14,970 nucleotides of DNA, taken from the NCBI GenBank assembly GCA_003563755.1, contig PWUB01000017.1, positions 1 through 14,970 of the forward strand. The letters are read 5' to 3'. Positions 7,729 to 14,843 of the stretch are shown here, one piece after another. Under the pieces are notes generated by a model. It ran no database searches. It saw only the letters and a list, made by a program, of their open reading frames with translations, and was not told where the DNA came from. Numbering within the stretch: position 1 is the stretch's first letter; the number at the start of each line of letters is the position of its first letter. A program made the position numbers and the translations under genes. The stretch is from Clostridia bacterium (lineage in GTDB: Bacteria; Bacillota_E; SLMV01; PUMD01).

Positions 7729-7782
7729 GGAAGCCTCCGGCACGTGTATCCTTCGACAAAGACCCACCGCACCGGGGCTTCC
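7729..7782 (-). repeat. Inverted repeat in the tatA-tatB gap
   Basis: GGAAGCC-t-CCGG (7729-7740) is complementary to CCGG-GGCTTCC (7772-7782), giving an 11-bp stem with one bulged base and a loop of about 31 nt. It lies in the 294-nt stretch 7542-7835 between tatB and tatA, in which no gene is supported. It could reduce or process the message between the two genes, as the TatA component is often needed in excess. The loop is long and no T-run follows, so this is weak. Confidence 0.3.
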
Positions 7783-7835
7783 GGAAACAGCGCTGCATCG
7801 ACAAATACACTGAAAACACGGGATCCAAACCTCCA

Positions 7836-7997
7836 TCAGCCCTCCTCCTCGGGGGTCTCCTCCTGTTCGGACGCTCCCTTTTTGAACTCTCCGATCGCCT
7901 TGCCCAGTGACTTACCGACATCGGGCAGTTTGCCCGGACCGAAGATGATCAGGGCGATGACCAGGACCAGAATCAGCTCCTGCCAACCAAACCTCAC
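7836..7997 (-). CDS. tatA: Twin-arginine translocase subunit TatA (small, 53 residues)
   Basis: A 53-residue TatA, the pore-forming component of the Tat system. Translating the minus strand from GTG 7997 gives MRFGWQELILVLVIALIIFG, then PGKLPDVGKSLGKAIGEFKK and an acidic tail ending EEG and TGA at 7836. The single membrane helix, the FGPGKLP hinge and the LGKAIGEFKKG amphipathic helix are diagnostic of TatA. GGAGGTGG lies 5 nt upstream of the GTG, an excellent ribosome binding site. The protein is shorter than most length cut-offs, so it is easily missed by annotation. A sigma70-like promoter lies about 50 nt upstream. It heads the tatA-tatB-tatC order on this strand, separated from tatB by a 294-nt spacer. 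Confidence 0.93.
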   Translation of the reverse strand: MRFGWQELILVLVIALIIFGPGKLPDVGKSLGKAIGEFKKGASEQEETPEEEG

Positions 7998-8045
7998 CTT
8001 TACCACCTCCGATGTATTGTGACTCTATCGTTTCGCTGCAATCAC

Positions 8046-8075
8046 AGTATATCAGACTGGTCCTTCGCACAACTA
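8046..8075 (-). promoter_or_regulatory. Candidate sigma70 promoter for tatA
   Basis: On the minus strand TATACT (8046-8051) is a good -10 box. TAGTTG (8070-8075) lies 18 nt upstream as a weak -35, with TTGTGC (8067-8072) as an alternative at 15 nt. The start point would be near 8039, leaving a leader of about 40 nt before the tatA ribosome binding site. It would allow tat expression independent of the upstream methyltransferase. Confidence 0.4.
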
Positions 8076-8139
8076 TAAAGCACCCTCTTCGCCCCGCAGT
8101 CAATGATGACCGGAGCCTCCAGAACTTGTCGGCTGAATA

Positions 8140-8775
8140 TCACCGATGCTCCAGCCGCTTTTCCTCCCCCCATCCGGGACGGCGGGCGATGATTTTGTTT
8201 ATGGGGTGTCGGTGGTGGATTCCATGGGGATGCTCGTCCTCCTTGACGTAGGATTCGAAGGACTCAATGTGCCACCCGGAGTAGATCTGTAGGAGTTCTC
8301 CCTCGCGAAACAATCCCCTGACGTGGGGTGCGAGGTCTTCGGGAGTGGGGAGAGTGTCCGTGAAAACGGCGACCACGTTCACTCCCCCCTCCTTCGTGGC
8401 TGCCTGCATGCTCTCGATGATCCTGGTCCACTCCTCCCTTGCCAGCAGGTGAAGCACGCCGTGGGATATCACCAGGTCATAACTGCGGGAAAACTCAAAG
8501 GACTTCATATCCTCAACCCAGGCATTCACCCCGACACCCAGCTTCACCGCCGCTGCCGTGAGCTTATCGATGCCGTGTTCAGAGATATCGAAGGCATCCA
8601 CTTCGAAGCCCCTCCGGGCGACAAAGAGAGCATTGCGGCCCTCACCGCAGCCCATATCGAGCACCCGGGAACCCGCGGGCAGCCGCGAGGCCAACTCCAC
8701 GATCTCGCGGCTGGCTTCGCCGAAGGTCGCAGTACCGCTGTCCCTGTAGGTCTCCTCCCAGAAGGGCTGCCTCAC
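8140..8775 (-). CDS. SAM-dependent methyltransferase, TehB-like
   Basis: A 211-residue class I (Rossmann-fold) methyltransferase. Motif I is VLDMGCGEGRNALFVA (about 38-53), motif II is the acidic VDAFDIS (59-65), and SYDLVISHGVLHLL corresponds to motif IV. The short, single-domain layout and the GEGRNALFVARRGFEVDAFD wording resemble TehB and related tellurite-resistance or thiopurine-type enzymes. The substrate cannot be assigned. The GTG start is supported by AGGAGGAGG about 9 nt upstream; the ATG at 8780 is out of frame. It follows the M50 protease by 47 nt on the same strand and probably shares its transcript. The gene ends 142 nt before tatA. The methyltransferase assignment is strong; the TehB subgroup is less so. 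Confidence 0.85.
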   Translation of the reverse strand: MRQPFWEETYRDSGTATFGEASREIVELASRLPAGSRVLDMGCGEGRNALFVARRGFEVDAFDISEHGIDKLTAAAVKLGVGVNAWVEDMKSFEFSRSYDLVISHGVLHLLAREEWTRIIESMQAATKEGGVNVVAVFTDTLPTPEDLAPHVRGLFREGELLQIYSGWHIESFESYVKEDEHPHGIHHRHPINKIIARRPGWGEEKRLEHR

Positions 8776-8822
8776 TGCATGCTACCTCCTCCTGATACTG
8801 CTGATCATGCTGTGGTCCTGGG

Positions 8823-9941
8823 TCAGCCCGTCAGCCTGGCCCGTTCCTGTTGCATGCTCTTGAGCCGGTAGGCCTTCATAATGTCGGACCTGGTCAGGAT
8901 TCCCCTCAGCTGTCCGTCCTCGACCACCAGGAGCCGTCCTATGTCCGCCCTGGAGAGCTTCTTGAACGCTTCGAAGAGGTCGTCTTCGGGCCGAACCGTT
9001 ATGAGCTCGCGGGTCATGATATCGGCCACGGTGTCCGCCTGCCACTCATGGGTGGCAGCTGACTCGATGTCATGCATGGTCACACAACCCGCCAGGTTGC
9101 CCTCGGAATCGACCACCGGATATCCCGAGTGCCGTTCTGCGAGCATCCTGTCGAGGAGCTCCTGGGCCGTCATGTCCTCGGTGACCGTCGACACGTCCCG
9201 CGTCATCATGTCCGAGACGAAAAAGCCGGAGAAAGCCTCCTGGAGCACGTTGAATTGGTGCTCCTGCGAAGCACCGATGTAGATGAACAGGGCGATAAGG
9301 ATGATGAATAGCTGGCCCGTCATCAGCCCCACCGCCGCGAAGAGAAAGGCGAACACCTTCCCAACATTGGCTGCGATGGCGGTGGCCCGCAGGGTCGACA
9401 TCCTCCTGGCCAGCAGCGACCGCAGAACCCTCCCCCCGTCGGAGGGGAACGCGGGCAGAAGATTGAAGAGAGCGAGAAACACGTTCATGTAGCCGAGGTA
9501 GTAGATGATCAGGCTCACATCGGAGATTCCCGACACCGGCTGCATCAGGAGAAGCAGCACACCGAGCACCAGGCTCAACGCGGGGCCGGCCAGGGCAATC
9601 CAGACCTCATCCCGGGGGTCACCACCTTCATCGTCCATCTGCGCCACGCCGCCGAGAAGCATCAGGGTGATATCCACGATTTCGATTCCCTGGCTCTGTG
9701 CCACGAAGGAGTGGGCCAGTTCATGCAGGGCGATGCTGACAAACAGCAGTACGGCCAGGATGAACCCGAGCCAGTAGGGGCCCAGGCTGAGCTGTCCGGC
9801 GGAGATACCGGCCATCCCCGCGATCTGACCTATGTTGTTGCCGATGACCATGATGAGAAAGGGCAGGATGACAAGGAAGCTGATGTGAATACGTATCGGG
9901 ATGCCGCTCACGGTCACCACTGTGACTGAACTCTTAAACAC
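8823..9941 (-). CDS. Site-2-type intramembrane metalloprotease (M50) with two C-terminal CBS domains
   Basis: A 372-residue polytopic zinc protease of the M50B group (Rip3/SpoIVFB-like). Hydrophobic segments span about residues 15-225. The metal motif HELAH is at 73-77, and the third ligand is D168 in NLLPAFPSDGGRVLR. Residues about 243-300 and 308-360 are two CBS domains (VSDMMTRDVSTV, VADIMTRELITV), which commonly sense adenylated nucleotides. Family members cleave membrane-bound regulators such as anti-sigma factors; no partner is visible here. The GTG at 9941 is chosen because the protein then begins MFKSSVTVVTVSGIPIRIHIS, typical of the family, with GGAAGTGG 6 nt upstream. The in-frame ATG at 10022 would add 27 residues unlike the family and overlaps a likely promoter. 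FPSDGG, where most members have FPLDGG or FPMDGG, is a minor variation. Confidence 0.92.
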   Translation of the reverse strand: MFKSSVTVVTVSGIPIRIHISFLVILPFLIMVIGNNIGQIAGMAGISAGQLSLGPYWLGFILAVLLFVSIALHELAHSFVAQSQGIEIVDITLMLLGGVAQMDDEGGDPRDEVWIALAGPALSLVLGVLLLLMQPVSGISDVSLIIYYLGYMNVFLALFNLLPAFPSDGGRVLRSLLARRMSTLRATAIAANVGKVFAFLFAAVGLMTGQLFIILIALFIYIGASQEHQFNVLQEAFSGFFVSDMMTRDVSTVTEDMTAQELLDRMLAERHSGYPVVDSEGNLAGCVTMHDIESAATHEWQADTVADIMTRELITVRPEDDLFEAFKKLSRADIGRLLVVEDGQLRGILTRSDIMKAYRLKSMQQERARLTG

Positions 9942-10012
9942 CAGGCACCACTTCCAATCCGTGCGGTTACATTCGCTCCAGAGGCAATGATACGTGCCGA
10001 AACTCCGAGGTA

Positions 10013-10021
10013 ATCTTACCA
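10013..10021 (-). promoter_or_regulatory. Candidate extended -10 promoter for the M50 protease gene
   Basis: On the minus strand TGG followed by TAAGAT (10013-10021) fits an extended -10 element. No convincing -35 was found. Transcription would begin near 10006, about 65 nt before GTG 9941. This makes the longer start at 10022 implausible. Confidence 0.35.
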
Positions 10022-10140
10022 TGAAGTTGGAACCTGTACCACGAACGCAGGCTCACCTCCCGCGAGGCACCCGGGCAGTCTCCGGGATCAGCGTGCGGTG
10101 GAGCGCGACCGGTGGGCGTGAGGTGCTCCGGGAGGAACTA

Positions 10141-10169
10141 TAGACAAGAGATAGCATAAGATGTATACT
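10141..10169 (+). promoter_or_regulatory. sigma70-type promoter for the 10221 gene
   Basis: TAGACA (10141-10146) and TATACT (10164-10169) are separated by exactly 17 nt, close to the TTGACA-17-TATAAT consensus. The expected start is near 10176. An in-frame ATG at 10161 lies inside the -10 region and so cannot be in the transcript, which supports translation from 10221. Confidence 0.6.
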
Positions 10170-10220
10170 AATAGCACTTCCTTACAGGAAGATCTCTATC
10201 CACAGAAACAGGAGAATGCC

Positions 10221-11261
10221 ATGGATCAGTCACCGGTCCCCAATCTCGCCTGGGTCGTGGCACAACACGAAGGAGCTTCGCTGTATGAGCCGATTTTCTC
10301 CGCGCTCAGGGCCGCCGGCTTCTCCCTGGTGCATGTGCCCTTCACCGCCGAAGATGCAGAGGACCACTCACTGTGGCTTCACACCGCAGCACCTCTCGTG
10401 CAGGGGGAAACGGTGGTGGGTGGTTTCGGCCCAGGTGCCCTGTTGGCGTGCGCCCTGGCGGACCAGGCGGACGCCTGCGGCCTCTTTCTTGGCTACGTGC
10501 CGCGACAGGAGGTGCAAGGGCTCATGGTGGAGAGGATGACCCGCACACAGCGGCTGACGAGCAGGGTGAATGCGATGCTCGGGAGAAGGAGAGCCGAGGT
10601 CCCAATATCGCTGCGCGCATCTGCTGCGCGCCTGATCCTGCAAGAGCGGCGACACTGGCCACTGCTGACCCTCATCGAGGGTCCCGGGGCCGAGGCTGCT
10701 CCGGTCCTTCACAGCCTGTACATGGGACGCAACAAGCGGCTGGTACCGGTGGCGCGACCGTTCCTCCAGCCGGCGGATGTAGTGTCGGAGTTCGCCAGGT
10801 TCTTCGGAGTATACTGGCCGGAGCATCCGTCGGCCGAAGCTCTTGATGAGGATACCCTTCAGCAGGAGGTGGCGCGTCTACTGAAGGCTGCCCTGGACAG
10901 GATCTGCGACTTCATGTGTTCAACTGTCAACGGACCGTGTGCCATGATAGCTTACGGTGGAACGGAGTATCTCATCAGGCGTGGATACCCGGCGAGGATC
11001 GCAGCAGGCGATCCTCGATACGATGGAGCCTACAACCACTACTGGACGGTCGTCACCTTCCCCCACGCAGACGTGCACATCGACTGGTTATCCAGCTTCC
11101 CCAGGGCACCCCGGCTGCTCAGCGGTGATGCGGTCCTGCAGGCCCTCGAGATGTATGATCCATATGTCGACGCGGATCGATCCCGCTTCTTCAGAGAGGT
11201 CTTCGAATGGGCCCCGAGAGATGAACGGTGGTGGCAGCCCTTCACCGTGGCGTCGGACTGA
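10221..11261 (+). CDS. Uncharacterised protein with a C-terminal transglutaminase/papain-like Cys-His-Asp pattern
   Basis: A 346-residue protein that I do not recognise as a named family. The start at ATG 10221 follows GGAG at 10211-10214 and lies downstream of the promoter. Residues 1-100 alternate strands and helices (LAWVVAQHEGASLYEPIFSA, TVVGGFGPGALLACALAD), suggesting an alpha/beta domain. Residues 100-215 are Arg-rich and helical. Residues about 225-295 show VNGPCAMIAYGGTEYLIRRG, then YPARIAAG, NHYWTVV and HIDWLSS. Cys240 at the start of a helix, His273 and Asp288 occur in the order and spacing of transglutaminase-like cysteine enzymes (GxC...LLRRxGxPAR...HxW...D). No signal peptide or membrane helix is seen, so it is probably cytoplasmic. 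It stands alone between divergent and convergent neighbours under its own promoter. Coding status is strong; the enzymatic suggestion is inference. Confidence 0.8.
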   Translation: MDQSPVPNLAWVVAQHEGASLYEPIFSALRAAGFSLVHVPFTAEDAEDHSLWLHTAAPLVQGETVVGGFGPGALLACALADQADACGLFLGYVPRQEVQGLMVERMTRTQRLTSRVNAMLGRRRAEVPISLRASAARLILQERRHWPLLTLIEGPGAEAAPVLHSLYMGRNKRLVPVARPFLQPADVVSEFARFFGVYWPEHPSAEALDEDTLQQEVARLLKAALDRICDFMCSTVNGPCAMIAYGGTEYLIRRGYPARIAAGDPRYDGAYNHYWTVVTFPHADVHIDWLSSFPRAPRLLSGDAVLQALEMYDPYVDADRSRFFREVFEWAPRDERWWQPFTVASD

Positions 11262-11335
11262 ACGTGATGTCGCCCGAAAGGCCCGGCGGGGCAGCATGTC
11301 TTTCCGAGTACGTCCTGCCGAGTCGGTATTGCAGC

Positions 11336-12403
11336 TCACACTTCGATGAGCCGACGGGAGGAGGATGTCAGAACCTGGCCGCCGTCCTCGGTGACAAGCA
11401 CCACATCCTCGATTCGCACTCCTCCCCAACCCCGAATGTATACTCCGGGTTCGACGGTAACCACGTTGCCGGCGACGAGGGGCTCAACCTCGTCGGTGGT
11501 GAGATCCGGACCTCCACCGATGGAGTGACCCGTACCGTGTACCAGGTACGCCCCGTACCCTGCGGCAGCGATCACCCTCTCGGCCACCCGGTGGATATGC
11601 TCGCCGGTCCGGCCGGGCACCAGATCCGCGATCGCTGCCTCCTGGGCCCGCAGGACACTCTCATGGACCTGCTGCTGCTCGGGGTCGGCCTCACCGAGCA
11701 CGAGGGTCCGGCTGAGATCAGAGGTGCCGTCACCGATGCGCGCACCGAAGTCCACGAGTACCAGATCACCGGGGTGAAGCCGCCGCCTGGTAGGCGCAGC
11801 GTGAGGGAAGGCGGAGCGAAATCCGGATGCCACCAGGGTGGGAAAGGCACGATCCTCCGCGCCCGCCTTCCGCAGCATCCACTCTATCTCCGCAGCCAGA
11901 TCGAGCTCGGTGATGCCTGGTTCGGTGACCTGCAGGATCCTCGAGAAGACGCGGTCCACGACCCGGCAGCAGCGGCAGATCTCATCCAGCATTCGCTCAT
12001 CCTTGACCCCTCGCAGCCACCTACCCAGGCCGCGCATGACCACCAGCTGGCGACAGAGCTGGCGCTGGTGCGCCAGGCGCTCGAGCCGCAGGAAAGCGTC
12101 GTGTGAAAGCGGGGGACTGTATCCCAAGCGGTCAGGGGAAACCCGCCTGAGGATCGCCGTCACCTCATCGAAGACCCTGTCGCCCTCCGCCACCAATACC
12201 TGGCACCCCACGACCGACGCCCTGGCCTCCTCGGCATCCGTGGCAGGCACGAGCAGGTGCCTCTCGTCCGCCCCTATGATCAAAAGCTGCCCGGTCCCGA
12301 ATCCGGAGAGGTACCTGACATCATCCGGATCGCTTATGTAGAGGGCATCAAGGTGCTGCTCCTGCGCGTATCGCGACAGTCTGCTCCATCGTCTCACGTT
12401 CAT
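11336..12403 (-). CDS. M24 family metallopeptidase, Xaa-Pro dipeptidase/aminopeptidase-like
   Basis: A 355-residue two-domain protein of the pita-bread (M24) fold: an N-terminal creatinase-type domain (MNVRRWSRLSRYAQEQHLDA, DVRYLSGFGTG) and a C-terminal metal-binding domain from about residue 135. The five expected metal ligands are present: D218 (LVLVDFGA), D229 (SDLSRT), H293 (HGTGHSIG), E318 (TVEPGVY) and E332 (RIEDVV). It would be cytoplasmic and trim peptides with a penultimate proline. The usual VHE segment after the metal histidine (GHGxGLxVHE) is replaced by GHSIGGGPDL, so the substrate-binding histidine appears absent. ATG 12403 is chosen because GGAGGA lies about 6 nt upstream; the frame stays open to 12796, but the extra 131 residues are low-complexity, Arg-rich and antisense to hslO. 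It diverges from hslO. Confidence 0.9.
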   Translation of the reverse strand: MNVRRWSRLSRYAQEQHLDALYISDPDDVRYLSGFGTGQLLIIGADERHLLVPATDAEEARASVVGCQVLVAEGDRVFDEVTAILRRVSPDRLGYSPPLSHDAFLRLERLAHQRQLCRQLVVMRGLGRWLRGVKDERMLDEICRCCRVVDRVFSRILQVTEPGITELDLAAEIEWMLRKAGAEDRAFPTLVASGFRSAFPHAAPTRRRLHPGDLVLVDFGARIGDGTSDLSRTLVLGEADPEQQQVHESVLRAQEAAIADLVPGRTGEHIHRVAERVIAAAGYGAYLVHGTGHSIGGGPDLTTDEVEPLVAGNVVTVEPGVYIRGWGGVRIEDVVLVTEDGGQVLTSSSRRLIEV

Positions 12404-12517
12404 AGCGTTCCTCCGCACCCCCCTCCTAGTATCTCGCCAAGGCCGTTGCTCCGCAAGACGAAGGACTGGAAAAGCGGGGTGCATATGACTATCATGGATA
12501 CTGCCGAGGGAGGAATC

Positions 12518-13420
12518 ATGACCGACGAGAGAGTACGGTATCTCAACGATGAACTGGGTCTGCGGGCGACGGCGGCTGTCACCACGGACCTGGTCTCGGA
12601 GGCCACCGCCCGCCACCGCTGCACGCCGACCACCACGGCGGCCCTGGGCCGCACCCTCACTGCAGCGGCCCTTCTGGGGTCGGCTCTGAAGGGGGAAGGC
12701 AGTTCGCTGACCCTCCGCATAACGGGCGGCGGGCCGGCAGGAACCATCATCTGCACCTGCAGCGCGCGGGGGGATGTGAGGGGCTACCTGCAGCATCCCG
12801 AGGTCGACGTGCCGCCCACACCCCAGGGCAAGCTGGATGTGGCCGGGGTGGTAGGGAGCGACGGTTACCTATCTGTGGCCTACGACCTCGGACTGCGGGA
12901 ACCATATTCCGGATCAGCACCCATGGTCGACGGTGAGATCGCCAGGGATCTCAGTTACTACCTGACGATCTCCGAACAGATGCCCTCCGCCGTTGGACTC
13001 GGAGTGCTGGTCGGTTCCGGGGGGGCCGTGATGGCCTCAGGAGGATTCCTGGTGCAGCACCTGCCCGCTGTGGGCGACGACACACGGGAGCGGATCTCAC
13101 AGGCCATCGCAGACATCGCACGGCGGTGTGAGGAGCTGGAATCGGTGAGTCACCTCATAGTGGAAGGTGCCGGGGCACATGACCTCATCACGCGGGTGGC
13201 CGGGGACACCTTCATGCGCCTCACCGCCAGCGAGGAGCTGCGTCTCTGCTGTGAATGTAGCCGCCAGAAGGCTGCTGATCTCCTGGTGGCAACGGAGGAC
13301 GGACGCTTCCTCACTGACGGTGAGGGGGTGAGAAAGATAAAGTGTGAGTTCTGCGGGCAGACCTATGCTTTCGATCCGGGCGAACTCGCCGACCTCGCGG
13401 AGAACACTGACGAACAATGA
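12518..13420 (+). CDS. hslO: Hsp33 redox-regulated chaperone (HslO)
   Basis: A 300-residue cytoplasmic holdase activated by oxidation, the usual family length. The N-terminal domain contains RTLTAAALLGSALKGEGSSL, LTLRITGGGPAGTIICTCSA, VRGYLQHPEVD and SGSAPMVDGEIARDLSYYLT, all family hallmarks. The C-terminal redox switch has the zinc ligands C245/C247 (CEC) and C276/C279 (CEFC), so the thiol switch is complete. An extra C244 lies next to the first pair. ATG 12518 is chosen because GGGAGG lies about 5 nt upstream and the protein then begins with the usual strand-forming residues. Upstream in-frame codons to 12257 are antisense to the M24 peptidase gene and unlike the family. In an anaerobe it would respond to oxidative or hypochlorite-type stress. 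Confidence 0.96.
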   Translation: MTDERVRYLNDELGLRATAAVTTDLVSEATARHRCTPTTTAALGRTLTAAALLGSALKGEGSSLTLRITGGGPAGTIICTCSARGDVRGYLQHPEVDVPPTPQGKLDVAGVVGSDGYLSVAYDLGLREPYSGSAPMVDGEIARDLSYYLTISEQMPSAVGLGVLVGSGGAVMASGGFLVQHLPAVGDDTRERISQAIADIARRCEELESVSHLIVEGAGAHDLITRVAGDTFMRLTASEELRLCCECSRQKAADLLVATEDGRFLTDGEGVRKIKCEFCGQTYAFDPGELADLAENTDEQ

Positions 13421-13433
13421 CATGTGCTCGCCC

Positions 13434-13661
13434 TCAGTCGGGGTGCGCGCTCCCGCCTTCAGTTGTCTCGAGGAAGCTCCGGAGTTCGGCTTCATCGCCG
13501 CCGTGAACACTGGCAGAGAGGATACCGGCCGTCTGTATGACCATGTACCTCTTGCACCGTCCGCACTTGATTATAACAGCATCATCTTTCATGGTGAGCA
13601 GCAGTTTATTGCATCGGCACCTGAAAGGTGTGCCGATGAGATCGGATTCACGGGAACTCAC
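13434..13661 (-). CDS. Small Com-like zinc-ribbon protein
   Basis: A 75-residue protein with an N-terminal zinc-ribbon block, FRCRCNKLLLTMKDDAVIIK then CGRCKRYMVI. This closely parallels phage Mu Com (RCKNCNKLLFK...EIRCPRCKR), an RNA-binding translational activator of the mom methylase. Bacterial chromosomal homologues are common, with unknown roles. Probable metal ligands are C15, C17, C33 and C36; the first pair is CxC where Mu Com has CxxC. The C-terminal half is acidic, with no recognised domain. The GTG start at 13661 has AGGAGG 8 nt upstream, which supports real translation. Its stop lies 13 nt from the hslO stop on the opposite strand. No phage genes flank it, so it need not be prophage-derived. 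No mom-like target gene is visible. Confidence 0.72.
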   Translation of the reverse strand: MSSRESDLIGTPFRCRCNKLLLTMKDDAVIIKCGRCKRYMVIQTAGILSASVHGGDEAELRSFLETTEGGSAHPD

Positions 13662-13868
13662 TCGTGCCGCCTCCTATCTATGGCCTGCGATACGGCAATG
13701 TATATCGAATGAATGCACTTGCATCCGACGGGGTTTTCATCTATCCCCGATGCAACACGCTTCATCTTATGTCAACTAACCCGTGTCCGCAGCTGTGCAG
13801 GCCGGAGGAACCCGATCATCGCGTGGCGAACTCATTGAGTGGTGGATCCGAAAGAAGGAGGACGCACG

Positions 13869-14819
13869 ATGACGAAAACAAGGAACATCACCGTGGTTGC
13901 CACCGGCGGGACCATAGCCACCCCCGCCGATCGGGGGAAGGGAAAACGCCTCACGGCACGCGATCTCGAGGAGCTGGTTTCGCAAGCAGCCGATCTGGAT
14001 CTCGAGGTCGGGTGGCACGACTTCTGCAACCTCCCTTCCAGCGCCCTGTCCCCTCGCCACGTGTTGGACCTCCTCGCATACCTAGAGGATGAGTTGAAGC
14101 GCGGAGCCGAGGGACTGGTCGTCACCCACGGCACAGACATCCTCGAGGAGACGGCGTACCTGCTATCGCTGCTCTGGCGGTACGACGAGCCCCTCGTGCT
14201 CACCGGTGCCATGCGGTCAGCCGGCTCCCCCGGAGCCGACGGTCCCCGCAATCTCGTCGCCTCCCTGGTCGTAGCGGGAAACGAGGCTTCCCGGGGACGA
14301 GGCCCGCTGGTGCTGCTGAATGACAGGATACATGTCGGCGCAGAGGTGACGAAGCTTCACAGCTGGGCCACGGATACCTTCACGTCCGAGTTGGGACCCG
14401 TAGGCGTGATTGACCAGTGGAACAATGTCCGATACCACCGCTCATTCGAGCGCCCTCGCGTGTTCCCCCGGCCGAAGTCCATGGACGAACCGATACCCCT
14501 GGTCACGGCAGCAATGGGATCGGAGGGAGACCTGGCAGATGCCCTCTTCTGTGCCGGGTACCGTGCATTGGTGGTGGAGGGCGCGGGCAGGGGCGCTGTA
14601 GCTCCGGGCCTGCGCGAGGGACTTGAAAAGACGGCGGGAGCGGGCATGATAGTGGTGGTGACGTCGCGATGCACGTTCGGTGGAACAGCATCGGGGTTTT
14701 CGAGGGGCAAGGTCATCACCGCCGGTGATCTGAACGGTCCCAAGGCCAGAATAAAGCTGATGCTCGCCCTGGACCTTTACGGCCCAGATATCGAGAAGAT
14801 CCGAGAGATGTTCTCGTGA
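13869..14819 (+). CDS. Asparaginase (type I/II, bacterial L-asparaginase family)
   Basis: A 316-residue enzyme hydrolysing L-asparagine to aspartate and ammonia. Signatures are ATGGTIATP with T12, the second motif VVTHGTDILEETAYLLSLLW with T89 and D90, LTGAMRSAGSPGADGPRN, and K162 in VTKLHSWATDTF. In most family members the residue after the catalytic HGTD is Thr; here it is Ile91. No signal peptide is present, so the enzyme is probably cytoplasmic. ATG 13869 is chosen because AAGGAGG lies 7 nt upstream; the frame upstream from GTG 13839 contains that ribosome binding site itself. A response regulator starts 24 nt after its stop. The 207-nt region upstream separates it from the divergent Com-like gene. 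Asparaginase family membership is secure; glutaminase side activity cannot be judged. Confidence 0.93.
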   Translation: MTKTRNITVVATGGTIATPADRGKGKRLTARDLEELVSQAADLDLEVGWHDFCNLPSSALSPRHVLDLLAYLEDELKRGAEGLVVTHGTDILEETAYLLSLLWRYDEPLVLTGAMRSAGSPGADGPRNLVASLVVAGNEASRGRGPLVLLNDRIHVGAEVTKLHSWATDTFTSELGPVGVIDQWNNVRYHRSFERPRVFPRPKSMDEPIPLVTAAMGSEGDLADALFCAGYRALVVEGAGRGAVAPGLREGLEKTAGAGMIVVVTSRCTFGGTASGFSRGKVITAGDLNGPKARIKLMLALDLYGPDIEKIREMFS

Positions 14820-14843
14820 GCAAGGAGCATGGGGAGGATGGGG

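Noticed and set aside
11228..12106. A 292-codon plus-strand frame opposite the M24 peptidase
   Set aside because: The minus-strand protein carries all M24 metal ligands, so the plus frame is a shadow.
12404..12796. N-terminal extension of the M24 peptidase to 12796
   Set aside because: The extension is Arg/Gly-rich, antisense to hslO and unlike M24 N-termini. ATG 12403 has a good ribosome binding site.
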